Shown one piece after another: positions 49,001 through 57,619 of a stretch of 64,000 nucleotides of DNA (within the stretch, counting starts at the first letter, position 1; each line of letters opens with the position of its first letter). The notes beneath the pieces were generated by a model. It saw nothing but the letters and a program-made list of their open reading frames with translations, was not told where the DNA came from and did not search any database. The translations under genes were made by a program, and so were the position numbers. Origin of the DNA: Dichetophora obliterata (taxonomy: Eukaryota; Arthropoda; Insecta; Diptera; Sciomyzidae); the NCBI GenBank assembly GCA_963920525.1, contig OY986438.1, positions 176,261,093 through 176,325,092 on the forward strand, written 5' to 3'.

Positions 49001-52000
49001 GACAGCAACATTGAATTGCATTTAAGCGAACATTTTTGTCTTCACTCATTACGTAGCGACTCGTCTGTTTTGGTTAGGTCTTAAAGTGGCCTTAAGAAAT
49101 GTTTGAAAGTAGGAAAAATATCTCTCGCAAAACAATGGAAAATCTGAAAAATCTTTGTACAAATGTTCAATGCACGTCGAACTGTCAGAATAGTTAAAAA
49201 GAAAACAACAAACAAGAAATCATGGTAAAATTAGACAAGGTAGTGTTAGGGCGGAGAGCTGGTGACCGAAACTGTCAAAACAAAGTTGACATTTCATACA
49301 AAATCAGCAACCAATGAGAATGCAATATGAAAGCAAAAATTGGAAAAAATAGCAAAATGGCTGAGTTTGACAGTTATGGTCACTAAGAAAGAGAGCACAT
49401 TCAGCCCTAACACTACCTTGTTTAGTTCTACTATGCAAGAAATAATAATGACTTTCAGCTAAAGGCTAATTTTTATAAGTTGAGAAAAGACTAAAAAAAT
49501 GTGCGCATATAATGGAAAATTCAACATTTATTAATGTACAATAAAAACATCTGTTTAAGACTTTTATTTTTTTATTTCATTAAAACGCCAGCAAGCAGAA
49601 AAACGCCATCAAAAACTTTTCGAAACTGGAATGAAGAGAAAAATATTACTCTCTTCTTTTCTCTCTCACTTGCAAGTTTTTTGGGTACACGAACTGATTT
49701 CTTGTAACAATTTGTAAAATTGTATATAAATGTTTAAAATCTTTTGAGTACGCGAACAGACCTATTTTTTATTAGGTTTTCGGATTCATAAAGACGTTAG
49801 ACAATTATATTTTTAACCATATTGCGATCACAACGGAGCGAGTTTGAATTTTGATTTTTATCAAAAATAGATTTGAATATTGGAAAAAAACGCAGATATT
49901 CCGTCATTGAACCAAATTTAAAATTTGTATGGTTGTCAATAATATAATATCTGCTATGGAGTAACACTGGATATATTATCTTACTATATAAAAGGCAAGC
50001 ACGCTGCTCCGCACACAGTATTTCTCAAACTGTAATTATTTTTTTGACAGTAAAGCACTTTTACAAGACATACTGTTCTCAAAAATGTTCAGCCTGAAAG
50101 TATGCACAGAAAATATATTTGATACTTATCAGTGACAATATTGGGTTTTTACAATGGTACGTTTTTTATATAACTACCTCTTTTTTTCATCCTTTTGTAA
50201 AAAGTTATGACAAATTTAATGAAATTCTTTTGAGTGGAAAATATAATTGTATCAACCGCGAAACGACACCTGAGTTGCTACGTATGTATATGATGGTTGC
50301 AAGGCCAGGTTGTAAAGTTGTGTATGAGTATAATTGTCACCAAACTCGACTTTTTGCACTTTTACACTTGAACTAATTTTTCAACACTGCTTCAATACTT
50401 AGTGTTATTTTAAGTACATTTGTATTTTTCAAAAATCAAGTGAATAGAAAATCAAGCTTTAAAAAGAGAAAAGTGCTTTCGGCAAATGGCTCCAAAAAGG
50501 AAGTGTGCGGAGGTCGTGTCTTAGGACAGCCTTTTATACTAGTAGAGTTATAAGGTGTTAATAAGTAGAGAAGATTAAAATAGGGTTTGGTTTTGAATAT
50601 AGGGTTTGTTCAGTATCGAAAAATTATTGCACATGATTTGCCGCAATTTTGCACTGCTTATGCCAATGCACTTGCTTGTCCTGCTACTGCATTCCTGCGT
50701 TTGCATTCCTGCTTTCGCAGAGCGCCATATTAACAATTTAACATCTCCTTTAGGCCAAATAACAATAAAATAATAAAAAAATTATAAAAAGCTTCTCAAT
50801 TTTCATAAAATATTAATTTTATTACAAATTTAAATACTTAGCATCTTTAATTTTGCTATTGCAGCATTAAATTTTATGTTAATTTTGCTGCTGACATTTC
50901 CTCATCAATAAAGCAGGGTTGCTGCCCTTAAAACGTTTGACTTTTGCAACGCTGCCACCCATTTCTTCACGTAACGCAATGCTTTGAATACTGCAGCAGT
51001 AATTGAGGGCTTATATTCAAAAGTGTCTATATACAAAAACACAAGTTTTCAAGATAGCAAAGAAAGTATTTTATTCGCTAATTCGCAGCAATTTTTATGA
51101 ACCTATCTTCTACAAAATTAACGAAAAGTGTCTGTTTGTATTGTATTGAATACGAAATCTCTGTGTATGGTGAAATGTACAGGTAGACACTTTTGCACTG
51201 TATTAGTATTGCACTATAGCTTTTAGGGAAATTAAAAAATTTAATTTTATTTTCCTTTAAAATTTGAACTCATTCTTTAAATCATTTTTAACCATTTTTA
51301 AGGGCGTTGTTTTTTAACATTTTTTAATTTCATATGAAAATTTAGTTCAAATATTAGAAGAGCAAGAGATAAAAAATTAAATAATGGAAGCATTACAGTA
51401 AATTTGCAGAACTTTAAATTCGCCTGGCTAAGATTATAGTAAAAGTACACGGTTAAAAATCTTGACTAAATTTTAGTACACCGTAAATATTACCGAATTT
51501 TTTAAAACTTTGGCAAATACTAACCCATAATTAAAATGCTACAGTATTAAAACTGAATACAAACTAAATATTGCAGCTTTTCTTTTAGCTTTTTGGTTTA
51601 AGTTTAAGTACATTTCTGTATTGTTTTTAGTTTTCAATACAATTCAGACTCAATTATAGTATATGGATGGATACTAATTTTGGATTTGGCTCTAATGCTT
51701 TAAGAATGCAGCGTTCGGTTCCTATGTTCGTTTATCGCTTTTGTTTCGTATGGTGGTAAGGGTAGTGAACTTAAAAACTGAATGTTGTGGGTTCGAGACT
51801 GGTGATTGTTTTTTTTTTTTAATATTTTAATCCAAGCCTGTACTAAATTTAAAACCAAATCTGTATTAAAATCATATTTTAGTATTTTGCAAGTACTAGG
51901 TTTAAAACCAAAGCTAGTGTAGACTTATATGTAATACAGAAAAGTTTAAATTTTAGTACAAGCTTTCGAACCGTTTAGTGATAATCCGGTGGAATTACCA

Positions 52001-55000
52001 CCTTTAGATACTGTAAACGTTTCCATTTGTTTTGCAGTCGACCAGTTTGCAAGAGTTTTGGTGCTATGTGACCTAAATATTGCTTAATTCTATTAGGTAA
52101 TTCAGTGTATCCATGATCAAAATCCACTTGATAAATATAAAAGAGGCCAATCAGTTTACACTATACTAGGTCTAATACTCGAAAATCTAATATAGGGTTT
52201 GTTCAGTATCGGTAAATTATTGCACATGCTTTGTCGCATCCTTGCTTTTATGCACTCCTTATGCCAACGCACTTGCTTGTCTGCCCTGCTATTGCATTCC
52301 TGCTTTCACAGAGCGCCATATTAACAATTTAACATCTGCTTTAGTCCAAATAATAATAAAATAATAAAATAATAAAAAAACAATCAACAACTTCTCAATT
52401 TTCATAAAAAAATAATTTTATTACTTATTTAAATACTTGGCATCCTCAATTTTGCATTAAATTTTATATTGCTCTTGCTGCTGACATTTCCTCATCAAAA
52501 AAGCAGTGTTGCTACCCTTAAAACGTTTGGCTTTTGCAACACCGCCAGACATTTCTTCCTTGTGATAGGCCAGAATTAACAACAATAGGCTTTGAATAAT
52601 GGTTATCTACTTTAACAATTAATTGTCGATTTGATAAATAGGAAGAAATCCATTTCAAAAATACGGAATGAAACCCTAACTTTTCAAGTTTTAGTAATAA
52701 AATCGAACAAACCAAACTATCAAAGGCTTTACAAAATCGGTATAGAGTACATCAACTTGCAAGCCATCTTCAACAGTATTGAGACAAAAATTTGTAAAAA
52801 TTTTTAGATTAGTGCAAGTTGATCTACCCATGAAAAAACCATGCTGTTGCGTTACAATATAATTTTTAATCTCAGAAAATAGTCGCATATTGACAATCTT
52901 ATCTAAAATCTTAGGAATAACTTCAAGCTTAACAATCGGTCTATAGTTTTCTATTAAAAATTTTTGGCCAGATTTAAAAAATAGGCAAATACGAATACAT
53001 ATTGTATTTTTGAATTCCGGGAACAAATTCGAAATTCGAAAATTGTTTCCATTTCTATACCGGAAGTTCGAATTTGGAATAAAATTTTTTTTTAGCATTT
53101 ACGACATGCATCTCGCGCATGTCGTAGTACTTTACACTCGACAGTACATGCTTACGCTTTTGGTAGTACTACGACACGCGCGAGATGCATGTACTTAAAA
53201 ATTCATAGCTTCTACGCCATTGCGAATCCCTTTGATACTTATTGTGTATTATCTACATATTTCAGGGCTATAATCACGTAATTTTTAAAACGACTATCGT
53301 TTGAACGATACTATCCCATATTCTACTACTATCGCGCCAAGCAATCGTTTCGACGATATCATTTGACAGTTGTTTGTCATACATGAAGCTAGCAAAACGA
53401 TATCGTTTAGACGTTACATAAAATTAAAGGTTACGTATCGTTGGTATCGTTGAAACAATATCATCAAACAATTCTCATCATATGTGATGAGAGCCCAGGC
53501 TTTAACTAAGAAATTTTAAGAAAATCCCAAAAAATGGTGAAATTCTTGGAATTTTTATATCAAATTCGAACGTCCGGTTTCGAAATGGCAAAATTTTCGA
53601 ATTTCGAATTTAATCCCGGAATTAAAAAATAAATTTGCTCTAATAATTATAAGTTTGCTATATAAATCCACACACATGTTTTTCAATTTTTTACTTAGAA
53701 AACTGTTTTTTAAAAATATAGTGTTTTTCCAAAATTCAACACCCATTATTTTTTTGTGGCCCGCTACACGTAGAATGCGCCATATGCAAAACATGAAACG
53801 AGACTGAACAATGGGTCCTTGATTAAATTTACATTTTAACATTTCCAATTCCATACATCCAATAAAACTTTTATTTTTTTAATAACGACTCATAAATCTT
53901 TATGTAACATCTCAATTTTTAAAGACTTTAAAAATTGTTTTTAAAATAAAAATTAATTTTGCTTGAAATGCTTGTCATTGATGGAGGAAAAGGAATAACA
54001 AGATGCTTATTTTGTTCATTAAAAAAAGCAAACGAAAAAATTTCACTTTAGCTTCTTAATCATAAATTGTGTGCACAACCATTAATCAAACAACCACTTA
54101 CCTGTAATCGTTGTGCTCTGGCCTGGTTACGTTCCTCTGAAGTCATATCCTTACGACTTTTTCGCCGTTTACAATCACCATCTTCTTCACCGGAACCATG
54201 TTCTTTATTACTGTACTTTTGTTTTGTGTTGCCATAACCATGTCCACTGCCATCCTTTTTCCCCTTACTCACGCTGTGCTTATGACAATAGGAACGCAAT
54301 TTAACACCATCCTCAGCGTTGCCTTCTTCTATGATGGCACGCATCTCCAGACCATGCTGGAAAGCACAGGTTACATGATACGCAGTCTTGCAGGTCTTCA
54401 CCGAACACTGTATGCACGCTCCGACACGTTCTCGACACAGAACACACAATAAAGCCCAACGACTTTGTGGAATGCTCGATATTTTTGTTATTGGTTCCAT
54501 GCGATCCACACATCCAATACTAACTTCGGGTATCCATAGCGCACACGAGACATGTGCCCAATTTTTGCCCGATTTTGTTGATTTCATTGCGCCACCTTTA
54601 TTCGGGCACAGAACACATTCAGGTTTAATGCCCATCGAACATGTTCGACAAAGCCATTGACCTACAAGCGAGAGGACAGCAACTATTATATATAGACTTT
54701 ATCTCTGATTTACACATCACTTCATGCAATACCAACCTGATGGAATAGCTGTTATACCATAACACGCCTGATGCACGCAAATATTGCAATTATCACAGAA
54801 CACCATTTCGTTCGCTTCTTCCGAATCGGGCGATCGACACACATCGCAGATGACATTTTCATCGTACTCAATGCCGAGTCCTTCTTCGTTTTTAAGTATG
54901 ACTTGGATTTGCTCCCAGCATCGAATCTGTGGGCAAACGTAAATAATAGGTACATTTAGTTAGTAATTTAAATAAATGTTGAGCATATAAACAACATTAG

Positions 55001-55939
55001 TGATAGGAATAGAATAGCAAACCTCTAGTTCTTCAATAACACGCTCAAATTGCGCTTCGGTTATTTGAAAAGCACCACAATATGCACGGTCAGTATTAAG
55101 TAATTTTAACCACGCTTCATCCACCTGATCGATATCATAGGCACACGTTGATTCCGCTAGGGAAACTACATTCGTCAGACAATGCAACTCGGGTGAGTAT
55201 GAATCGTCTTTGGTTATACGCAGGAACCGATTTTTTGGACTGTAAATAAAAGGATATACATATATCATTAGTTTTTAGTTGGCAAAGGTGTCTAGTTTTT
55301 GCAATTGTTTGATACGCACAGTTTAAAATCGTGTGCGGGCGTTACAATTGGATCAGGCAGTACGTAGACGCAGGGCTCAGGTAATGAATCAGGACTAACC
55401 GGCACCTGCACACCCTTCTCCCACTCCTGTTTCCATTGGTCGTTTACCACCAGATATTCATAGTTTGCTAATGGTTCAGAGTCTGGCAGTTTCATGGCGC
55501 TTATGAGATCCTTGCGATAAAGTTCTGCTGGAGCTTCAGTTGAGCTACGATTGTATATGCTAGATATTTTTATGTCTGCCACAGAACGCGCCTGCCAGGC
55601 AGCTGCCGAAGACGATGAACCCTGGCAACCAGCCATTTTGGCACTTGTTGCTGCCGCTACATTTAAAGTGGCCATTGCTTCGTCCGCCACATGTGACGAT
55701 GGATTGTTGTTGTCGTTGTCAATAGCGACATTTGTATTGCTTACAGCCGATCCTGCTGATACACCTGCAACTCCTAAAGCAGAGATGTTATTGCCACCAG
55801 AGCCACTTGCAGCAACTCCTATTCCTCCTCCACTACCATTAGGTGGTCTACCTTTGCGTCGTTTTGACGGTGGAGGCTGAGGTTCAACGTCAAGTCGTTG
55901 ATGATGCTGATGATTACCTCGTTTACCCCTCTGCGACAT
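29687..55939 (-). CDS. rno: rhinoceros (Rno), JADE-type PHD-finger protein, five coding exons, 3980 aa
   Basis: Nuclear PHD-finger protein. In Drosophila it restrains EGFR/Ras signalling (literature knowledge). Exons on the - strand: 55939-55320, 55239-55023, 54926-54737, 54661-54102 and 40042-29687. All junctions are GT-AG, and the summed length of 11943 nt divides by three. The start MSQRGKRGN matches the family. Order: basic, AT-hook-like KRRKGRPPN near residue 35; an EPL1-like segment ([21 protein letters not shown]) ending at residue 279; PHD1 from C306 ([21 protein letters not shown]); an extended PHD to about 470 ([36 protein letters not shown]); then some 3400 residues of low complexity. 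Intron 4 is 14,059 bp. The protein is longer than the roughly 3240 aa of Drosophila, mainly from polyQ/N/S growth. All frames are intact, so it is probably functional. Confidence 0.96.
35819..35890 (-). repeat. Pro-Thr dipeptide repeat in rno
   Basis: The coding strand reads PTPTPTPTP with one leucine, about 12 dipeptides, from a hexanucleotide-like repeat (GGTGTG/GGAGTG on +). Likely variable in length between individuals. Confidence 0.85.
36902..37055 (-). repeat. Long CAG/CAA (polyQ) tract in rno
   Basis: About 50 glutamine codons, interrupted by a few leucines. The CAA/CAG mixture is usual for fly polyQ. Shorter tracts lie at about 34090-34155, 32900-32935 and 33605-33680. The antisense strand gives spurious poly-Cys, poly-Val and poly-Leu ORFs. 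Confidence 0.95.
40278..40308. repeat. Short inverted repeat
   Basis: AAAAGTCGGA and TCCGACTTTT in near-perfect inverted arrangement, loop about 11 nt. It lies just before the left end of the 40320-41646 element. Confidence 0.6.
41137..41472 (-). mobile_element. tRNA-derived SINE (336 bp) with 14-bp target duplication
   Basis: On the - strand the 5' head GGCGACCGTAGCCTAGTGGG contains a pol III A box (TAGCCTAGTGG, 41462-41452) and, 42 nt further, an exact B box (GGTTCAATTCC, 41409-41399). After a body unrelated to tRNA it ends GGCCGAAATGGCC plus a (TTTA)n tail. The 14-bp direct repeat ATTTGTGTCGGTTA flanks it at 41123-41136 and 41473-41486, so insertion was recent. It sits in the 40320-41646 element. 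The family name is not known to me. Confidence 0.88.
41399..41462 (-). promoter_or_regulatory. Internal pol III promoter (A and B boxes) of the SINE
   Basis: A box TAGCCTAGTGG and B box GGTTCAATTCC, both matching the tRNA consensus, with normal spacing. The cloverleaf is not expected to fold as a working tRNA. Confidence 0.8.
41660..42405. other. Intron sequence, nothing recognised
   Basis: AT-rich. GGCGTTACGT occurs several times between 41660 and 42060 (for example 41850 and 42032), suggesting an old repeat, but no ends were found. Confidence 0.4.
42407..43705 (-). mobile_element. 5'-truncated jockey-clade LINE, - strand
   Basis: A 298-codon open frame (43702-42806) covers the end of the RT and the C-terminal part: [20 protein letters not shown] (catalytic YADD), [51 protein letters not shown]. 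The 3'UTR carries a hairpin (42557-42575) and ends in an AAATAAATAAAT tail near 42425-42410. The open frame over its full remaining length means this insertion is young compared with the others. The 5' part of the RT and all of the endonuclease are missing. Confidence 0.88.
42557..42575 (-). repeat. Hairpin in LINE 3'UTR (6-bp stem, 7-nt loop)
   Basis: GTGGGC and GCCCAC around a 7-nt loop. Same stem and loop size as 3525-3545, although the two copies are on opposite strands and differ in loop sequence (read on the LINE sense strand: GGAGTAT here and AGATTAC there). Confidence 0.7.
43960..44828. mobile_element. Large palindromic element (869 bp) with TA target duplication
   Basis: CAGTCATGTGAAAATAAATA at the left faces its inverse at the right. 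Pairing continues for roughly 400 bp per arm, including GGGTGTTTTACGGTTTTGGT and GCGGAGCTAAAATTTTGAGA. TA stands at 43958-43959 and 44829-44830. Ends and TA duplication suit the Tc1/mariner superfamily (inference). No ORF. Confidence 0.88.
45080..46430 (-). pseudogene. mariner transposase relic split by a MITE
   Basis: On the - strand, fragments follow the order of a mariner transposase. LAL-like start sequence near 46376 leads across the MITE to [13 protein letters not shown] (about 45845), [54 protein letters not shown] (about 45430), [31 protein letters not shown] (about 45310) and [14 protein letters not shown]. Two catalytic aspartates are gone: the DETWIHH-type motif reads EAWIHH and the HDNAP-type motif reads QGNAP. 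Several frameshifts. Terminal repeats not identified. Confidence 0.82.
45853..46364. mobile_element. PIF/Harbinger-like MITE (512 bp) inside the mariner relic
   Basis: AGGCCGCTTTACATTATCCC at the left and (reverse complement) AGGCCGCTTTACATTGTCCT at the right, about 38 bp of terminal inverted repeat. TAA at 45850-45852 and 46365-46367 is the target duplication, typical of PIF/Harbinger. Removing element and one TAA restores continuity of the mariner coding relic. Confidence 0.85.
46743..48400. mobile_element. Older inverted-repeat element interrupted by the hAT foldback
   Basis: TTCATTTCGTGCAAGACTGT at 46748 and its inverse CGTCTTGCACGAAATGAG-type sequence at 48374-48394, with the pairing running on through CACAACTCAAAAT. 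Without the nested 1045-bp hAT element and its duplication the host element is about 600 bp. Confidence 0.72.
47022..48066. mobile_element. hAT-type foldback (1045 bp) with minisatellite arms and 8-bp target duplication
   Basis: Starts CAGAGCTGGGT and ends ACCCAGCTCTG. AATATGAT stands at both borders (47014-47021 and 48067-48074), an exact 8-bp duplication as made by hAT transposases. Each arm is an array of about 80-bp units rich in AATTCC (AGGAATTGTAATT, CAATTCCTCAGGAATG, GGAATTGAAAAAATG), about five units left (47040-47455) and four right (47735-48045), in opposite orientation. The centre 47460-47730 is unique. No transposase. Confidence 0.9.
48932..48960. repeat. Perfect hairpin, 12-bp stem, 5-nt loop
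   Basis: CGGTTCTCACGG (48932-48943), AAAAA, CCGTGAGAACCG (48949-48960). GC-rich against an AT-rich background. No flanking element ends found. Confidence 0.85.
49236..49420. mobile_element. MITE (about 185 bp)
   Basis: CAAGGTAGTGTTAGGGC at the left and GCCCTAACACTACCTTG at the right, 17-bp perfect inverted repeat. Further inward GTGACC.. and ..GGTCAC with AACTGTCAAA / TTTGACAGTT pair again. Target duplication unclear. Confidence 0.85.
49430..50596. other. Intron sequence, no gene
   Basis: AT-rich. The 85-codon forward ORF at 50119-50376 has no family I recognise. Confidence 0.45.
50597..50970 (+). repeat. 370-bp direct repeat, copy 1
   Basis: From ATATAGGGTTTGTTCAGTAT to CGCTGCCACCCATTTCTTC. 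Matches 52191-52560 in the same orientation, with small indels. Shared blocks include CAGAGCGCCATATTAACAAT and CTGCTGACATTTCCTCATCA. Confidence 0.85.
50980..52185. other. Sequence between the 370-bp direct repeats
   Basis: No LTR-element coding sequence is seen between the repeats, so they are not an LTR pair of a recognisable retrovirus-like element. A tRNA-like patch lies near 51745-51805 (GGTGGTAAGGGTAG ... GGGTTCGAGACTGG), with a poor fit. TTTTAGTAC motifs recur at 51470-51960. Confidence 0.4.
52191..52560 (+). repeat. 370-bp direct repeat, copy 2
   Basis: Second copy of the repeat at 50597-50970. Its right end abuts the LINE fragment that follows, at 52560. Confidence 0.85.
52560..53010 (-). 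mobile_element. Jockey-clade LINE reverse transcriptase fragment, - strand
   Basis: Two - strand frames: 53098-52691 gives [35 protein letters not shown] and [11 protein letters not shown] (first catalytic Asp); 52715-52518 gives [19 protein letters not shown] and VNSGLSQG. A frameshift lies near 52710. Only the N-terminal half of the RT is left; both ends are cut off. Confidence 0.82.
53101..53195. mobile_element. Small palindromic element (about 95 bp)
   Basis: ATGCATCTCGCGCATGTCGT and, inverted, ACGACACGCGCGAGATGCAT, each followed inward by AGTACT. The centre is about 32 nt. The left arm itself is also partly self-palindromic. Confidence 0.75.
53265..53496. mobile_element. Possible MITE (232 bp)
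   Basis: GGGCTATAATCACG at the left and (reverse complement) GGGCTCTCATCACA at the right. The interior repeats ATCGTTT(G/C)(A/G)ACGAT-type palindromes. Target duplication not seen. Confidence 0.45.
53500..54100 (-). other. Distal part of rno intron 4, no feature
   Basis: AT-rich sequence downstream of the donor at 54101. The - strand ORF at 53555-53854 is not recognised. Confidence 0.45.
54102..55939 (-). CDS. rno: rno exons 1-4: N-terminus, EPL1-like region and both PHD fingers
   Basis: Exon 1 55939-55320 (ends in phase 2 after DFK), exon 2 55239-55023, exon 3 54926-54737 and exon 4 54661-54102. The splice sites were chosen because they join the family sequence without gaps: [33 protein letters not shown] and ARAQRLQEVEAEF. 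Exon 3 carries PHD1 (C4HC3 starting C306). Exon 4 carries the extended PHD2 with all expected Cys/His positions. This is the most conserved part of the protein. The ATG at 55939 is preceded by an in-frame untranslated region and matches the family start. Confidence 0.95.
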
Positions 55940-56206
55940 TTTTCATTTGTAATGGAAAAATGTGGACAAAAGAGATTTTGAGATAGTTTAATAACGATCG
56001 TGGTGTCTTAAAACTGCATTTGTTTTTTTGTTTGTTTTTTTTTAATTCCTTTCTTGTTGTTTTACACTGTCCGTTGTATATCTTGACTATCGCAATAACA
56101 AAGTAATTTAGATAGCTTGATTGTATGGATGTGTGGAGGGAGTTTTCCTGCAGTATGAATTGCAGATTTAGAAATTTCAGCAACTAGATCAGTTCAGTTT
56201 ATTTGT
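55940..56206 (-). other. rno 5'UTR portion of exon with upstream splice acceptor
   Basis: On the - strand TTTTCATTGCAG ends at 56207 and fits a splice acceptor, so the first coding exon may start at 56206 with a 267-nt untranslated lead. Inferred from the signal only. Confidence 0.45.
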
Positions 56207-57615
56207 CTGCAATGAAAAGAAAAAGTAAATATTAAAAGGAAGAAATATTGGACAGTGGGGTTGTAACTAGATGAATTTAGAATTATATTCTTAACCAATA
56301 AAATCGACCTACCAATTTATAACGAGATCTAAAAGATTTCCCTATTGATTCTTCTGTCTTTTGTATATGTGCAGTAGTGTCCCCAAAAAAATTATTATTT
56401 TGCGTAACCCTTTCATGCCCGATGTTGCCTACAGGCAACATTGTACTTATAGGCATCTAAGTCCCGATATTTTCATGTTTTTGACAAGTGCTTTTTTGCT
56501 TTATGTAGCCTTATGTGTTGTGCAAGCTTACAACTATTTGTTTTATTGAAGACTTTGCACGTGTCCATTCAGTAGCCATTCTCCGTAGAATAAAATGGTC
56601 GAAATCAAGATCAGGATCGTTTCGCAAAAAAGTGTTTATGCAAAAAAGACCTCGAAAAATGTGTTGCCCCACCCATTTTAATTCGCGCATGAACGGGTTA
56701 AGCTTTTTTTAAAGTTTATGGAAGGAAAGGTTATTTTTCACATTTTTTGAAGATGTTTAGATGTCGCGCTAATCGGATTTTCCCTAAAAATCAGGTTTTT
56801 CGAACATTTTTCGATATCCAAGCATAAGTTTGTCAAAAACAGACATTTTCTTAGCCTTGAAGTCATCATTCTAAAAAAAATACAAATGTCCGAACTCTAC
56901 TTTAATATACATAAATCAGAAGTTTTGGTGATATGTTTGGTCATTTGGGTGTCATATATTTAATTTTTCCTTTGAATTTGCGAACATTTTTTTTAAACGC
57001 TTTATAATTTTCCTAAAAGTTAGAAAAAATTAATGATGAAAATTAAAAAAATTAATGACTCTAGCCTTTAACAGTTGCAACAGTTCATTGAATCGTTGAA
57101 ACGTTGATAGGTGTATCGATTTTAAAATTGCTAAAAATATTCAACAGATTTAATTAACAGTAGAGCGTTAGGGTTTGCCCTCGAGCCACCTCCCGATTAA
57201 GTACAAAAAACTCGATAAACTCGAATAAAAATAAAAGCAAACAAATTATTTAAAAAGAAAAAATATAATTATATATACGAAATAAAAAAATGTCCAAAAA
57301 ACGTGATTTTTAGGTAAAATCCGAATAGGGCGACCTCTATACCACTTTTTTAAGAAATCTCAGAAATACCTTACCCCACGATTTCAAGCAAAGAGTGACA
57401 AAGCGAAAGTTAAAACCGAAAGTTAAAACCTGTTTAAAACCAAGTAAAAAATATCTATTTGGTGAAATGCTAATGTCGTTTGAATTTACTTTTTCAATAA
57501 TTCTTTGATTCAACTGTTTCTTATCGACGGTTTGCTCTAAAGACTCTGCAATACGTCAATATGTTTGAATAACTGACCACTTTCCAACTGTTTTTTTTTT
57601 CTTTCCTGTTAGTAA
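56207..57615. other. Presumed rno 5'UTR intron, AT-rich
   Basis: Contains the small element at 56408-56697 and otherwise no ORF or repeat I can name. Confidence 0.4.
56408..56697. mobile_element. Probable piggyBac-like MITE (290 bp)
   Basis: CCCTTTCATGC at the left and GCATGAACGGG at the right (10 of 11 inverse). TTAA follows on the right (56698-56701). The left flank reads GTAA, one base off TTAA. Confidence 0.6.
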
Positions 57616-57619
57616 CAAA

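Larger units (their letters stand above)
40043..54101 (-). other. rno intron 4 (14 kb), filled with transposon relics
   Basis: Donor CAG|GTAAGT at 54102/54101 and acceptor CCAACAG|GAAG at 40043/40042, phase 0. The other coding introns are 75-96 bp, so this one has grown by insertion. The single elements are listed separately. Confidence 0.9.

Noticed and set aside
50597..52560. LTR retrotransposon bounded by the two direct repeats
   Set aside because: No gag, protease, RT or integrase between them, no TG...CA ends and no primer-binding site seen.
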